DNA from: JAWCQZ01 sp038869515 [NCBI: Halobacteria archaeon] | GTDB lineage: Archaea > Halobacteriota > Syntropharchaeia > JACQPP01 | Assembly (NCBI GenBank): GCA_038869515.1 | Contig: JAWCQZ010000005.1 | Location: 62,001-126,000, forward strand | Length of the DNA: 64,000 bases | Direction of reading: 5' to 3' | Shown here: positions 7,803-15,977 of the stretch, one piece after another | How the letters are laid out: every line of letters begins with the position of its first letter | Numbering within the stretch: position 1 is the stretch's first letter | Notes under the pieces: model-generated | Databases searched by the model: none | Told to the model about the DNA's origin: nothing | What the model saw: only the letters and a program-made list of their open reading frames with translations | Program-made: the position numbers and the translations under genes

Positions 7803-8576
7803 TCACCGGATGTACTGGGCCCCCGCCACGAGGAGGATTTCGCCGGTGATGTACTCCGACTCCGGCGAGGCGAGGAAGGCGACCGCGTTGGCGATGTCGG
7901 GGGGGCGCCCCGAGCGGCCGATGGGGGAGAGCCGCTCCATCATGTCGAGCATCTGCTTGGTGTATTGCTTCGCCAGGAAGGGGTTCATGGTCGCCCCGGG
8001 GGCGACGGCGTTGACGGTGATGCCGTGGGGGGCGACCTCCCGGGCCACCGCGCGGGTGAGCCCCATCACCCCCGCCTTGGAGGCGGCGTAGTGGGCCTCG
8101 CCGAAAGGGGAGCCCGACCACCCCTCGAAGGAGGAGATGGTGACGATGCGGCCCCATTTCTGCCGGACCATGTGGGGGAGGACCGCCTTGATTCCGTAGT
8201 AGGCGCCGTGGAAGGTGATGGCGAGGACCCGCTCCCAGTTGTCGTCGTCCATCTTCTCGAGCCGGCTCAGTTTGTTGAACCCCGCGTTGTTGACGACGAT
8301 GTCCACCCTGCCGAACTCCTTCACTGTCTTCTCCACCATGGCGTTCACCTGCTCCGGCTTCGTCACGTCGCAGACGACGCCGATGGCCTTCCTGCCGTGA
8401 GCCTTGGTGATTTCGTCGGCCACCTCGGTGGTCCGGCTCGTCCCGTCCTCCCGTTTGTGGGCGTCGCTGACCACGACGTTCGCCCCCTCCTGGGCCAGTT
8501 TCCTGGCGGTCGCCTGGCCGATGCCGGCCCCCGCAGCGGCGGTCACGATGGCCACTTTTCCCTCGAGGCGGCCCAT
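7803..8576 (-). CDS. Short-chain dehydrogenase/reductase, active type
   Basis: This 257-residue Rossmann-fold SDR has an unusual glycine loop, TAAAGAGIG, then NNAG near residue 92, a catalytic Ser in TISSFEG, and YAASK as the catalytic Tyr-Lys pair. It is expected to oxidise or reduce an alcohol/ketone with NAD(P); the substrate is not evident. It lies 2 bp downstream of a second SDR of the same length that has lost catalytic residues. The two probably form one complex. The ATG gives the usual MGRLEGKVAIVT start. Confidence 0.85.
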   Translation of the reverse strand: MGRLEGKVAIVTAAAGAGIGQATARKLAQEGANVVVSDAHKREDGTSRTTEVADEITKAHGRKAIGVVCDVTKPEQVNAMVEKTVKEFGRVDIVVNNAGFNKLSRLEKMDDDNWERVLAITFHGAYYGIKAVLPHMVRQKWGRIVTISSFEGWSGSPFGEAHYAASKAGVMGLTRAVAREVAPHGITVNAVAPGATMNPFLAKQYTKQMLDMMERLSPIGRSGRPPDIANAVAFLASPESEYITGEILLVAGAQYIR

Positions 8577-8578
8577 GG

Positions 8579-9352
8579 CTACGGGGTCATGTAGGCGCCG
8601 CCGCCCACCGTCAGGATGTCGCCGTTGATGTAGCCTCCTTTCTCGGAGGCGAGGAGGATGATGGCTCCCGCGAGGTCGGAGGGCTCGCACCACCGCTGGG
8701 CCGCGATGAGGGGGAGCCGCTTCTTCAACTCGTCCGGGGGGATGGCGGGGGCCCGGTCCTTCATGTAGCCGGGGATGATGGCGTTCACGGTGACCCCGAG
8801 GGAGGCGACCTCCCGGGAGAGGGCGTGGTTGAACCCGATGATGGCCGACTTGGCGGCGGCGAAGTGGGCCTCGCCGAGGCCCGCGGGGTTCCCGGCGAAG
8901 GCGGAGCCGATGCGCGCCTCGATGGCGCTGAAGTTGACGATGCGGCCGTATTTCTGCTTGGTCATATGGGGGATCACGGCGCGGCAGGCGTAGAAGACCG
9001 ACTTCAGGTTCGCGTTGACCACCTCGTGCCACGCCTCGTTCTTCATCTCGAGGATGGGGTCGAGGCGGTGGTACTCATAGCCGCAGACCAGGATGTCCAC
9101 CCGGCCCCACCCCTCGACGACCCTCTTCACCAGCCCCTCGACCTGCTCCTTGTTGAGCGGGTCCGCCACCGCCCCGAGGGTCTGGACTCCGTGCTTCTTG
9201 CCGAGTTCGGCCGCGAACTCGGTGACCTTGGAATCGGAGTCGGCGCACGCCACCCTGGCGCCCTCGGAGGCGAGGGCCTCGGCCGAGGTCCGGCCGAGAA
9301 GGCCGAGGGCTCCGGTGACGATGGCGCTCCTGCCCTCGACCCACTTGGCCAT
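8579..9352 (-). CDS. Degenerate SDR paralogue lacking the catalytic Tyr
   Basis: This 257-residue SDR-fold protein is first in a two-gene operon with an active SDR. The YxxxK site reads FAAAK, the NNAG motif is CGYEY, and the cofactor loop is TGALGLLG. Catalysis by this chain is therefore unlikely. Known precedents are paired SDRs such as BbsC/BbsD, where one subunit is inactive and the enzyme is a heterotetramer. That model is inferred here. A TTTTAAA box about 25 bp before the ATG supports a leaderless start. Confidence 0.8.
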   Translation of the reverse strand: MAKWVEGRSAIVTGALGLLGRTSAEALASEGARVACADSDSKVTEFAAELGKKHGVQTLGAVADPLNKEQVEGLVKRVVEGWGRVDILVCGYEYHRLDPILEMKNEAWHEVVNANLKSVFYACRAVIPHMTKQKYGRIVNFSAIEARIGSAFAGNPAGLGEAHFAAAKSAIIGFNHALSREVASLGVTVNAIIPGYMKDRAPAIPPDELKKRLPLIAAQRWCEPSDLAGAIILLASEKGGYINGDILTVGGGAYMTP

Positions 9353-9372
9353 GGGGCGGGGTCGGAGGCGGA

Positions 9373-9383
9373 ATTTTAAAGTT
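9373..9383 (-). promoter_or_regulatory. TATA box for the SDR pair
   Basis: ACTTTAAAATT on the minus strand, about 25 bp before the first SDR start codon. Confidence 0.6.
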
Positions 9384-9473
9384 TGCCGTTTCTGCCGGGA
9401 AACCCTGGAAGGTCGGACCCCGGCCCACTCCACCGGCCGGGATGCGGAGGGCCGCCGCCGAATCTCAGACATG

Positions 9474-9482
9474 GCTTTAAAC
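9474..9482 (+). promoter_or_regulatory. TATA box for the methyltransferase-like gene
   Basis: GCTTTAAAC lies about 25 bp before the ATG at 9503 and supports that start over a second ATG at 9515. Confidence 0.55.
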
Positions 9483-9502
9483 GGGCGCTCCCCTCTCCCA
9501 CG

Positions 9503-10180
9503 ATGCCTTTCGCCATGGAGGACCGGACCGCCTTCCTGGAGCGGGTCGGCGTCGCCCCCGACGAGCGCCCCCTCGACTACGGCCCCGACGGCTTCCTCTC
9601 CCTCCTCCTGAAGGAGCGCACCGAGAAGCCCGTGGCGGCCTGCGGGCCCAGGGCCGAGCGGCTGCGGTGGTTGCCGGAGGAGGTCCGCGCGGCGGTGTGC
9701 GACCCCTCGAAGATGGGCTTCCGGAGCGGCCACTTCGACAGCCTCTGGTCCTACCAGAGCCTCCACGGGGTCCCGGGGGAGGCCCTCGGCGACTGGGCGC
9801 GCGAAGCGTTCCGGGTGGTCCGGGCCGAGGGGAAAATCGCCCTGCTTCTGCTCCACTTCGCCCCCAAGAGCCCTGGCCAAAAGGCGGCGAAGGCGCTCGC
9901 CGAACTGCTGGAGGAGGCGGGGCTCCTCCACCGCCACGACCCCCTGAAGATGGAGCAGTGGCTCCACCGGGCGGGGTTCAAGGAGATTTCGCTGGAGCGG
10001 GTGGAGCGGAGCGTGCGGGTCCCCGACGGGTGGGTGCGGAGCCACATCGAGTGGGCCGGGGAGGCCGCCAGGAAGGCGAGGCGGCTCGAAGCGATGGCGA
10101 AGGCCTACCAGGAGACCGCGAAGCAGCACGGGGAGGAGTTGCTGCCGGCGGTGCAGATTGCGGCGAAGAAGCCTTCATAA
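9503..10180 (+). CDS. Methyltransferase-like protein
   Basis: The central part of this 225-residue protein resembles a class I SAM-dependent methyltransferase of the methyltransferase-11 type: [21 protein letters not shown], a post-motif [16 protein letters not shown], then [17 protein letters not shown] clear glycine-rich SAM motif is missing; only [12 protein letters not shown] lies where motif I should be. It may be a diverged or non-catalytic member. The C-terminus is a charged helix. It precedes ilvD on the same strand by 22 bp. Confidence 0.55.
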   Translation: MPFAMEDRTAFLERVGVAPDERPLDYGPDGFLSLLLKERTEKPVAACGPRAERLRWLPEEVRAAVCDPSKMGFRSGHFDSLWSYQSLHGVPGEALGDWAREAFRVVRAEGKIALLLLHFAPKSPGQKAAKALAELLEEAGLLHRHDPLKMEQWLHRAGFKEISLERVERSVRVPDGWVRSHIEWAGEAARKARRLEAMAKAYQETAKQHGEELLPAVQIAAKKPS

Positions 10181-10202
10181 CCCGCCGGGGGAAGCGGACT
10201 CC

Positions 10203-11924
10203 ATGCCCGCTCCCGGAGACCACAGGCGCCACCGCTCCCGCGACGCCCTCGAAGGGCCCCAGCGCGCCCCCCACCGGGCGATGTACAAGGCGATGGGGCT
10301 GAAGGACGAGGACCTCGTGCGGCCCCTCGTCGGCGTGGCCTCCACCTGGAACGAGGCGACGCCGTGCAACATGCACCTCGACCGGCTCGCGAAGGCGGCG
10401 AAGGAGGGGGTGTCGAAGGCGGGGGGCACCCCGCGCGAGTTCGTCGCCATCGCGGTGAGCGACGGCATCGCCATGGGCCACGAGGGGATGAAGGCGAGCC
10501 TCGTCAGCCGCGAAATCATCGCCGACTCCATCGAACTCATGGTCCACGCCCACCGCTACGACGGCTTCGCCGCCATCGCGGGGTGCGACAAGTCGCTGCC
10601 GGGAGCCATCATGGCGATGGCCCGGACCAACCTGCCCTCGGCCTTCGTCTACGGGGGCACCATCATGCCCGGGAAGGTGGACGGCCGCGACTGCACCATC
10701 CAGGATGTCTTCGAGGCTGTGGGGGCCTACGAGGCGGGCCAGATGTCGGCCGAGCAACTGAAGAGGGTCGAGGACTTCGCCTGTCCGGGCGCGGGCTCCT
10801 GCGCGGGGCTCTACACCGCCAACACGATGGCCTCCCTGAGCGAGGCGCTCGGCGTCGCCCTGCCGGGGAGCGCGTCGCCGCCCGCCACCGACCCCCGGAG
10901 GGACGGCTTCTGCAAGTGGACCGGGGAGGTGGTCCTCTGGCTCCTGGAGGCCGGAATCCGGCCCCGGGAAATTCTCACCTACGAGGCGTTCGAGAACGCC
11001 ATCACCACCCTCCAGGCGATGGGAGGCTCCACCAACGGGGTGCTCCACCTGCTCGCCATCGCGCGGGAGGCAGGGGTCAAACTGAGGCTGGAGGACTTCG
11101 AACCCATCCGGAAGCGGACCCCCCACATCGGGGACCTCCGCCCGGGGGGGCGCTTCGTGATGCTTGACCTCGACCGAATCGGCGGCGTCCCGGTGGTTCT
11201 CCAGAAGTTGCTGAAGGCGGGCCTCCTCCACGGCGACGCGCTGACCGTGACCGGGAAGAGTCTCGCCGAGAACCTTCGGGACTGCAAGCCGGTCGTCCAG
11301 CCGGGGGCGCCGCCCCCCGAGGAGGTGGTGCGCCCCCTGGAGCGCCCGCTGCGCCCCGACGGGGCCGTCGTCGTCCTCAAGGGCAACCTCGCCCCCGAGG
11401 GCGGGGTGTGCAAGATTGCGGGCGTGGAGAAACTGAGCCACACCGGCCCCGCCCGGGTCTTCGACTCCGAGGAACTCGCGTTCGCTGCCATCGCCGCGCG
11501 GAAAATCAAGGCGGGCGACGTGGTGGTCGTCCGCTACGAAGGGCCCCGGGGAGGGCCGGGGATGCGGGAGATGCTGGCGGTCACCGCCGCCCTCTTCGGG
11601 CAGGGGATCGGAGGCGAGGTCGCGCTGCTCACCGACGGGAGGTTCTCCGGGGCGACCCACGGCCTGATGGTGGGCCACGTGGCGCCCGAGGCGGCGCGGG
11701 GGGGCCCCATCGCGGCGCTGAAAAACGGGGACGAGGTGACGGTGGACGCGGCGAAGCGGAAATTGGCGGTGGACCTGACCGGCTCCGAAATCCGCGCGCG
11801 GCTCCGGAGGTGGAGAGAGCCGAAGCCGAACTGCAGGTGGGGCGCGCTGGCGAAGTATGCGAGCCTCGTGGGCTCGGCGGCTGAGGGGGCGGTGTGCGCG
11901 CCCCGGTTCAACGGAAAGGAGTGA
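10203..11924 (+). CDS. ilvD: Dihydroxy-acid dehydratase
   Basis: The 573-residue IlvD/Edd-family enzyme has the three iron-sulfur cysteine motifs: ATPCN near residue 59, GCDKS near 129, and CPGAGSC near 201. The C-terminal [23 protein letters not shown] is typical of IlvD and less so of phosphogluconate dehydratase. It converts 2,3-dihydroxy-isovalerate or methylvalerate to the 2-oxo acid in branched-chain amino acid synthesis. No other ilv or leu genes are in the window. The ATG follows a short gap after the methyltransferase-like gene. Confidence 0.93.
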   Translation: MPAPGDHRRHRSRDALEGPQRAPHRAMYKAMGLKDEDLVRPLVGVASTWNEATPCNMHLDRLAKAAKEGVSKAGGTPREFVAIAVSDGIAMGHEGMKASLVSREIIADSIELMVHAHRYDGFAAIAGCDKSLPGAIMAMARTNLPSAFVYGGTIMPGKVDGRDCTIQDVFEAVGAYEAGQMSAEQLKRVEDFACPGAGSCAGLYTANTMASLSEALGVALPGSASPPATDPRRDGFCKWTGEVVLWLLEAGIRPREILTYEAFENAITTLQAMGGSTNGVLHLLAIAREAGVKLRLEDFEPIRKRTPHIGDLRPGGRFVMLDLDRIGGVPVVLQKLLKAGLLHGDALTVTGKSLAENLRDCKPVVQPGAPPPEEVVRPLERPLRPDGAVVVLKGNLAPEGGVCKIAGVEKLSHTGPARVFDSEELAFAAIAARKIKAGDVVVVRYEGPRGGPGMREMLAVTAALFGQGIGGEVALLTDGRFSGATHGLMVGHVAPEAARGGPIAALKNGDEVTVDAAKRKLAVDLTGSEIRARLRRWREPKPNCRWGALAKYASLVGSAAEGAVCAPRFNGKE

Positions 11925-11930
11925 CCGGAG

Positions 11931-12308
11931 TCACCACTTGAACGCTTTCCCGAACTCGGCCAGCATCTCCGGCCGGTTGGTCTTCACGAACCCGAGTTGG
12001 AAGTCGATGAAGTTGGGGATGTAGCCCTTGTGAATCATGCGGAGGAACATCCCGCGGTCGGCCTTCAGGACGCAGTCGGCGTTCTCGGTCAACTTCCCTT
12101 TCTTCACCACGACCTTCTTCGGCCCCGCGACGACGGTCCACTTGTTCCCCTCCCCGATGGAGAAGTAGTAGGTCGCGTCGCGCCGCAGTTTTCCGGGGAC
12201 GAAGACCCGCTTCATGTCGAGGAAGACTTGCGCGACCGGGTCCGAGGGCTTCTTCGGGGCCGCTCTCCCGGCGGCGGGCCGCTTCGCGGCGGCCTTCTTG
12301 GCGCCCAT
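11931..12308 (-). CDS. SCP2 sterol-carrier domain protein
   Basis: The 125-residue protein has a Lys/Ala/Pro-rich N-terminal tail of about 25 residues and then an SCP2-like domain: YYFSIGEGNKWTVVAG, a VVVKKGKLTENADCVLKAD strand pair, and FIDFQLGFVKTNRPEMLAEFGKAF. SCP2 domains bind lipids or acyl chains in a hydrophobic tunnel. It is last in an SDR-cupin-SCP2 operon; its ATG overlaps the cupin stop in a TGATG junction. Confidence 0.75.
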   Translation of the reverse strand: MGAKKAAAKRPAAGRAAPKKPSDPVAQVFLDMKRVFVPGKLRRDATYYFSIGEGNKWTVVAGPKKVVVKKGKLTENADCVLKADRGMFLRMIHKGYIPNFIDFQLGFVKTNRPEMLAEFGKAFKW

Positions 12309-12655
12309 CAGCGGCCTCCGAGGTCCATGAAATGAGTCTTTCCCCCCGGCCTCTCGACGACCAGGGCCGCCCCGCCCCTCCCCCGGAAGCCGTTGTGCCA
12401 CTCCCCGGCGGGGACCCAGAGGGCCTCTCCGGGCTTGAGGGACCGCTCCCGCACCGGGCCCCGACCCGACTTCAGCAGCAGGGAGACCCGTCCCCGCAGA
12501 TGGATGAAGAGTTCGGGGACGTCGTGCCGCTCCAGCCGGTCCACTTGGCGGCGCGACGAGAACTCGGGCTGGTAGAGGCCGGCGAGCCAGTTCCGGCGGT
12601 CCTGGCAGAGGACCTCCCAGCGGTCGCGGGAGCGGAGTGGAACTGCGCGGGCCAT
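12308..12655 (-). CDS. Small cupin-domain protein
   Basis: This is a 115-residue single cupin. The first motif region is HDVPELFIHLRGRVSLLLKSG and the second is LKPGEALWVPAGEWHNGFRG. The metal ligands His/His/Glu-like and a second-motif His are visible, so it may bind a metal. Function is not known from sequence. Both ends share single bases with neighbours (TGATG junctions), which implies translational coupling between the SDR upstream and the SCP2 gene downstream. Confidence 0.7.
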   Translation of the reverse strand: MARAVPLRSRDRWEVLCQDRRNWLAGLYQPEFSSRRQVDRLERHDVPELFIHLRGRVSLLLKSGRGPVRERSLKPGEALWVPAGEWHNGFRGRGGAALVVERPGGKTHFMDLGGR

Positions 12656-13422
12656 CAATACGCCGTCACGCCGCCGTCCACCAGCACGAACTCCCCGGTC
12701 ACGTAGCTCGACGCGTCCGACGCGAGGTAGACCGCCAGGGGCCCGATTTCGTCCGCCCGGCCGAGCCTGCGCATCGGAATCCGCTGGACGAACTCGCCGC
12801 GCAACTTTGGGTTCTTGTGGACCATGGCCGTCATGTCGGTCTCGATGAAGCCGGGGCAGATGGCGTTCACCCGGATGTTGTGGCGGTTCCACTCGAGGGC
12901 GAGGGAGCGGGTGAAGAGGATGAGGCCCGCCTTGCTGGCGTGGTAAGCGGTCTGCCGCGGGGAGGCGGCAACCCCGGCCGCGCTCGCCATGTTGACGACC
13001 GAGCCCGACTTGCGGGGAATCATGTGCTTCCCCGCGAACTTGCAGAAGAGGAAGGCGCTGGTCAGGTTGGTGTCGATGACGTCGTGCCAGGTCCTCTCCG
13101 TGGTGTCCATCAGCCAGTTGTTGAAGAGGATGCCCGCGTTGTTCACGAGGATGTCGAGCTGGCCGAATTCCTGGACGGTCCGGGCGACGGTCGCCTCCAC
13201 ATCGGCCGCCTTCCGAACGTCGCAGGCGAGGGGGAGCGACCTCCGGCCGCGCTGCCGGACCTCCCCCGCGACCGCCTCGACCTGCTTCGGGGTCCGGGCG
13301 CAGACAGCCACGTCTGCCCCGGCTTCGGCGAGGGCGAGAGCGACGGCCCTCCCGATGCCCCGGCCGCCTCCGGTGACGAGCGCCGATTTGCCGTCGAGTT
13401 TGAACGAATCGAGGACGGCCAT
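12655..13422 (-). CDS. Short-chain dehydrogenase/reductase (FabG-like)
   Basis: This is a 255-residue classical SDR with TGGGRGIG at residues 17-24, NNAG near 94, catalytic Ser in NMASAAG, YHASK, and the C-terminal YVTGEFVLVDGG. It is likely an NAD(P)-dependent 3-oxoacyl or alcohol dehydrogenase; the substrate is unknown. It leads a three-gene operon with a cupin and an SCP2 lipid-binding protein, suggesting a hydrophobic or acyl substrate. It reads divergently from an alpha/beta hydrolase. Confidence 0.87.
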   Translation of the reverse strand: MAVLDSFKLDGKSALVTGGGRGIGRAVALALAEAGADVAVCARTPKQVEAVAGEVRQRGRRSLPLACDVRKAADVEATVARTVQEFGQLDILVNNAGILFNNWLMDTTERTWHDVIDTNLTSAFLFCKFAGKHMIPRKSGSVVNMASAAGVAASPRQTAYHASKAGLILFTRSLALEWNRHNIRVNAICPGFIETDMTAMVHKNPKLRGEFVQRIPMRRLGRADEIGPLAVYLASDASSYVTGEFVLVDGGVTAY

Positions 13423-13428
13423 GGGCAA

Positions 13429-13437
13429 TCCTTTAAG
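13429..13437 (+). promoter_or_regulatory. TATA box for the alpha/beta hydrolase
   Basis: CCTTTAAGG lies 25 bp before the hydrolase ATG. It is nearly palindromic and sits only 12 bp before the divergent SDR start, too close to serve that start leaderlessly. Confidence 0.5.
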
Positions 13438-13459
13438 GGCCCGCTCTTGAATCCTGCGG

Positions 13460-14152
13460 ATGGGCGTCTTCCTGCTCGTCCACGGCGCGGGGCTCAACGG
13501 CCGCTTCTGGAAGCACCAGGTCGAGGCGCTCGGGACGCGGCACACGGTCCATGCCATCACCCTCCCGGGCCACGGGGGAGGAGGGGGCGCGGGGCAGAAG
13601 AGCGTCGCCGCCTACGCCGGGTTCGTCCACGACTTCGCCCGGGCGCGGAACCTGCCGCCCCTCACCCTGGTCGGCCACTCGATGGGCGGCCTCATCGCCC
13701 AGGAGTATGCCCACCGGTGGCCCGCCGATGTCGCGAAACTGGTCCTCGTGGGCACGGGGGCCCGCATCCAGATTCCCCCCTTCGTTTTCGAGGGATTCAA
13801 GAAGGACCTGGAGGGCTCGCTGAAGGGGGTCCGCCCCCTCGTCTTCGCCAGGACAACTCCCCGGGAGGTCGTCGAGTGGGCCGAAACGGAAATCCGCAAG
13901 ACCCCGGTCGAGGTCTTCCTGGGGGACCTCGAGGCGTGCAACGGCTTCGACGGCGCGCCCCGCCTCGCCGCCCTCCGCCAGCCCGCGCTGGTGGTTTCGG
14001 GAAGCAGTGACAACCTGACCCCGGTCGCGCTGGGCAGGGCTCTCGCCTCCGGCATCCCGGGGGCGAAACTTGAAGTCGTGCAGAACGCGGGCCACTTCAT
14101 GATGATCGAGCAGCCCGAAGCCGTGACGAGACTCCTGGAGGCGACGGCCTGA
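13460..14152 (+). CDS. Alpha/beta-hydrolase
   Basis: The 230-residue hydrolase has the oxyanion region VHGAGLNGRFW, the nucleophile elbow GHSMGG near residue 73, Asp in SGSSDNLTP, and His in NAGHFMMIEQPE. All three catalytic residues are present. It could act on esters, lactones or thioesters. It lies 4 bp before an iron alcohol dehydrogenase, so the two may process one metabolite. The ATG is placed by the TATA box 25 bp upstream. Confidence 0.82.
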   Translation: MGVFLLVHGAGLNGRFWKHQVEALGTRHTVHAITLPGHGGGGGAGQKSVAAYAGFVHDFARARNLPPLTLVGHSMGGLIAQEYAHRWPADVAKLVLVGTGARIQIPPFVFEGFKKDLEGSLKGVRPLVFARTTPREVVEWAETEIRKTPVEVFLGDLEACNGFDGAPRLAALRQPALVVSGSSDNLTPVALGRALASGIPGAKLEVVQNAGHFMMIEQPEAVTRLLEATA

Positions 14153-14156
14153 CTCC

Positions 14157-15317
14157 ATGGCCGCCAGCGCCGGCCCGAGCCGCTTCCGCAGCCCCCGCAT
14201 CCAGTTCGGCAAAGGGGCGCTGAAATACCTCTCGGGGCTCGATGGCAAGAAAGCGTTCGTCGTCACCGACGCGGTCCTCCAGAAACTGGGCGTGGTCGCG
14301 GTCGTGGAGGAGCAACTCAAGAAGGGGAAGATGGAAGTGGCGATCTTCGCGGAGGTCGAGCCCGAGCCCGCCATCGCCACCATCGAGCGCGGAGCCGCCC
14401 GGATGCGGGAGTTCGGGCCCGACCACATCGTCGCGGTCGGCGGAGGCTCCTCCATGGACGCCGCCAAGGCGATGTGGATTCTCTACGAGAACCCGGACTG
14501 GACCGTGAAGAACTTCAAGGCGGTGATGGGCAAGGTGGGCCTCCGGAAGCGCGCCAAGCTCATCACAGTCCCCACCACCAGCGGCACCGGCTCCGACGTC
14601 ACTTGGGCGTTCATCATCACCGACCCCGCCGAGAAGCGGAAGATGACCTTCGCCTGCTCCGACGTGGTGGCCGACGTGAGCCTCCTCGACCCCCTCCTCA
14701 CCCGGAAGATGCCGCCCCGCGTCACCGCCGACACCGGCATGGACGCCCTCTGCCACGCGATCGAGGCCTACACCTGCGCCTGGAAGAACGACGTGAGCGA
14801 CGGCCTCGCCCTCCACGCCATCCGCCTCGCCTTCGCCCACTTGGAGCGCGCCTACAAGAATGGGGACGACCTCGTCGCCCGGGAGAAGATGCACAACGCC
14901 TCCACCATCGCGGGCCTCGCCTTCGGGAACTCCCAGGTGGGGAATGCCCACGCGATGGGCCACGCGCTCGGGGGCACCTTCGGCGTTCCCCACGGCCGGG
15001 CCGTGGGGCTCTTCCTGCCCTACGTGGTCGAGTTCAACGGCAAGAGCCCGAAGGTCGCCCCCCTCTACGGCGACGTCGCCCGGATGCTCGACCTCGGCTC
15101 CACGCCGCAGGACCTGGCCGGGGGCATCTTTGACCTCCTCCGGAGGCTCGAGCAGCCCACCCGCCTCGCGGACATCGTCCCCGCGGACCAGTTCGAGGCG
15201 AGGTTCCGGGAGTTGGTGACGAAGGCCCAGAAGGACCTCTGCGCCATCACCAACCCGGTGACGCCTGCGCCCCGGGAGTGGGACGACCTCTTCCGCCGGA
15301 CCTTCAGCGGACCCTGA
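14157..15317 (+). CDS. Iron-containing (class III) alcohol dehydrogenase
   Basis: The 386-residue protein has the family motifs VAVGGGSSMDAAKAMW (NAD loop), TVPTTSGTGSDVT, and the metal ligands Asp and His in DTGMDALCHAIEAY with two further His in NAHAMGHALGG and VPHGRAVG. It interconverts alcohols and aldehydes with NAD(P). The specific substrate is not clear. The 3' end overlaps a convergent zinc-finger gene by 14 bp. Confidence 0.88.
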   Translation: MAASAGPSRFRSPRIQFGKGALKYLSGLDGKKAFVVTDAVLQKLGVVAVVEEQLKKGKMEVAIFAEVEPEPAIATIERGAARMREFGPDHIVAVGGGSSMDAAKAMWILYENPDWTVKNFKAVMGKVGLRKRAKLITVPTTSGTGSDVTWAFIITDPAEKRKMTFACSDVVADVSLLDPLLTRKMPPRVTADTGMDALCHAIEAYTCAWKNDVSDGLALHAIRLAFAHLERAYKNGDDLVAREKMHNASTIAGLAFGNSQVGNAHAMGHALGGTFGVPHGRAVGLFLPYVVEFNGKSPKVAPLYGDVARMLDLGSTPQDLAGGIFDLLRRLEQPTRLADIVPADQFEARFRELVTKAQKDLCAITNPVTPAPREWDDLFRRTFSGP

Positions 15318-15531
15318 AACTCGTCTTGCACTTTTTGCAGATTTTCTTCACACAGGTGGTGTGGAAGACGGCGCCGCAGTGGGGGCAGTGGGTCTCCTCG
15401 CCCTCGTTCACGTCCCGCCCGCAGGCGTCGCAGACGCCGACGAACTCCGCCGGGGCGTCCTTCTCCCCTTTCTCCTCCAGATCCTCCCCGGGCTCCTCCT
15501 CGAACCCTTCCTCCTCGGCGTAGGGGGCCAT
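15304..15531 (-). CDS. Small acidic zinc-ribbon protein
   Basis: The 75-residue protein has an acidic, Glu-rich N-terminal half and a cysteine-rich C-terminal half: CDACGRDV, CPHCGAVFHTTC, then CKKCKTSF. Eight cysteine or histidine ligands could hold two zinc ions in a RING/treble-clef-like fold. It may bind nucleic acid or protein; no family is recognised. A CTTTTTATCC box about 25 bp before the ATG supports the start. Confidence 0.65.
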   Translation of the reverse strand: MAPYAEEEGFEEEPGEDLEEKGEKDAPAEFVGVCDACGRDVNEGEETHCPHCGAVFHTTCVKKICKKCKTSFRVR

Positions 15532-15591
15532 CCGGTCCGGGTCGCAGGGGGCAGGGATAAAAAGTTTCCTTCGAAGCCCGGCGCCGGAAGG

Positions 15592-15918
15592 CTACTTGTC
15601 GGCCCCGAGGGTCATCCCCACCGCCACGACGGAGACGAAGAGGAGGAACGGCAGGAAGAGTTCCACCTGCAGGTTGAGGCTGCCTCCCCGGCTCCACTGG
15701 GTCAGGAGGGCGAAGAAAAAGATGAGGCTCCCCGCGACCAGGGCGTAGACCCCGGCGAAGGAGAGTTGGACGCGCAAGCTCCCCGCCGCCTCACGCCTCA
15801 GCGTCTCCGGCTTCTCGCCGGGGTGGACCTGGGCGTAGTGGCGCTCCAGATTGGCCCCCTTGAGGCGGGCCCCGCAGAGGCCGCAGGTGGCCCAGTCCGC
15901 GCCGGTTTCGACGACCAT
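15592..15918 (-). CDS. Zinc-finger membrane protein
   Basis: The 108-residue protein has an N-terminal C2H2 finger (CGLCGARLKGANLERHYAQVH) followed by two membrane segments (GVYALVAGSLIFFFALL and LFLPFLLFVSVVAVGMTLG). The finger faces one side, probably the cytosol. The role is unknown. It shares a short divergent promoter region with sucC. Confidence 0.65.
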   Translation of the reverse strand: MVVETGADWATCGLCGARLKGANLERHYAQVHPGEKPETLRREAAGSLRVQLSFAGVYALVAGSLIFFFALLTQWSRGGSLNLQVELFLPFLLFVSVVAVGMTLGADK

Positions 15919-15944
15919 ATGGCGGGGAGAGGCGGCCCCGCCCC

Positions 15945-15955
15945 AAAGCCTTTTT
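15945..15955. promoter_or_regulatory. Shared TATA region, zinc-finger gene and sucC
   Basis: AAAGCCTTTTT lies about 30 bp from the divergent start codons on both sides. A GGAGG stretch just before the sucC ATG suggests sucC may also use a ribosome-binding site. Confidence 0.45.
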
Positions 15956-15977
15956 CCATGGCGCCCGGTGGAGGGGG

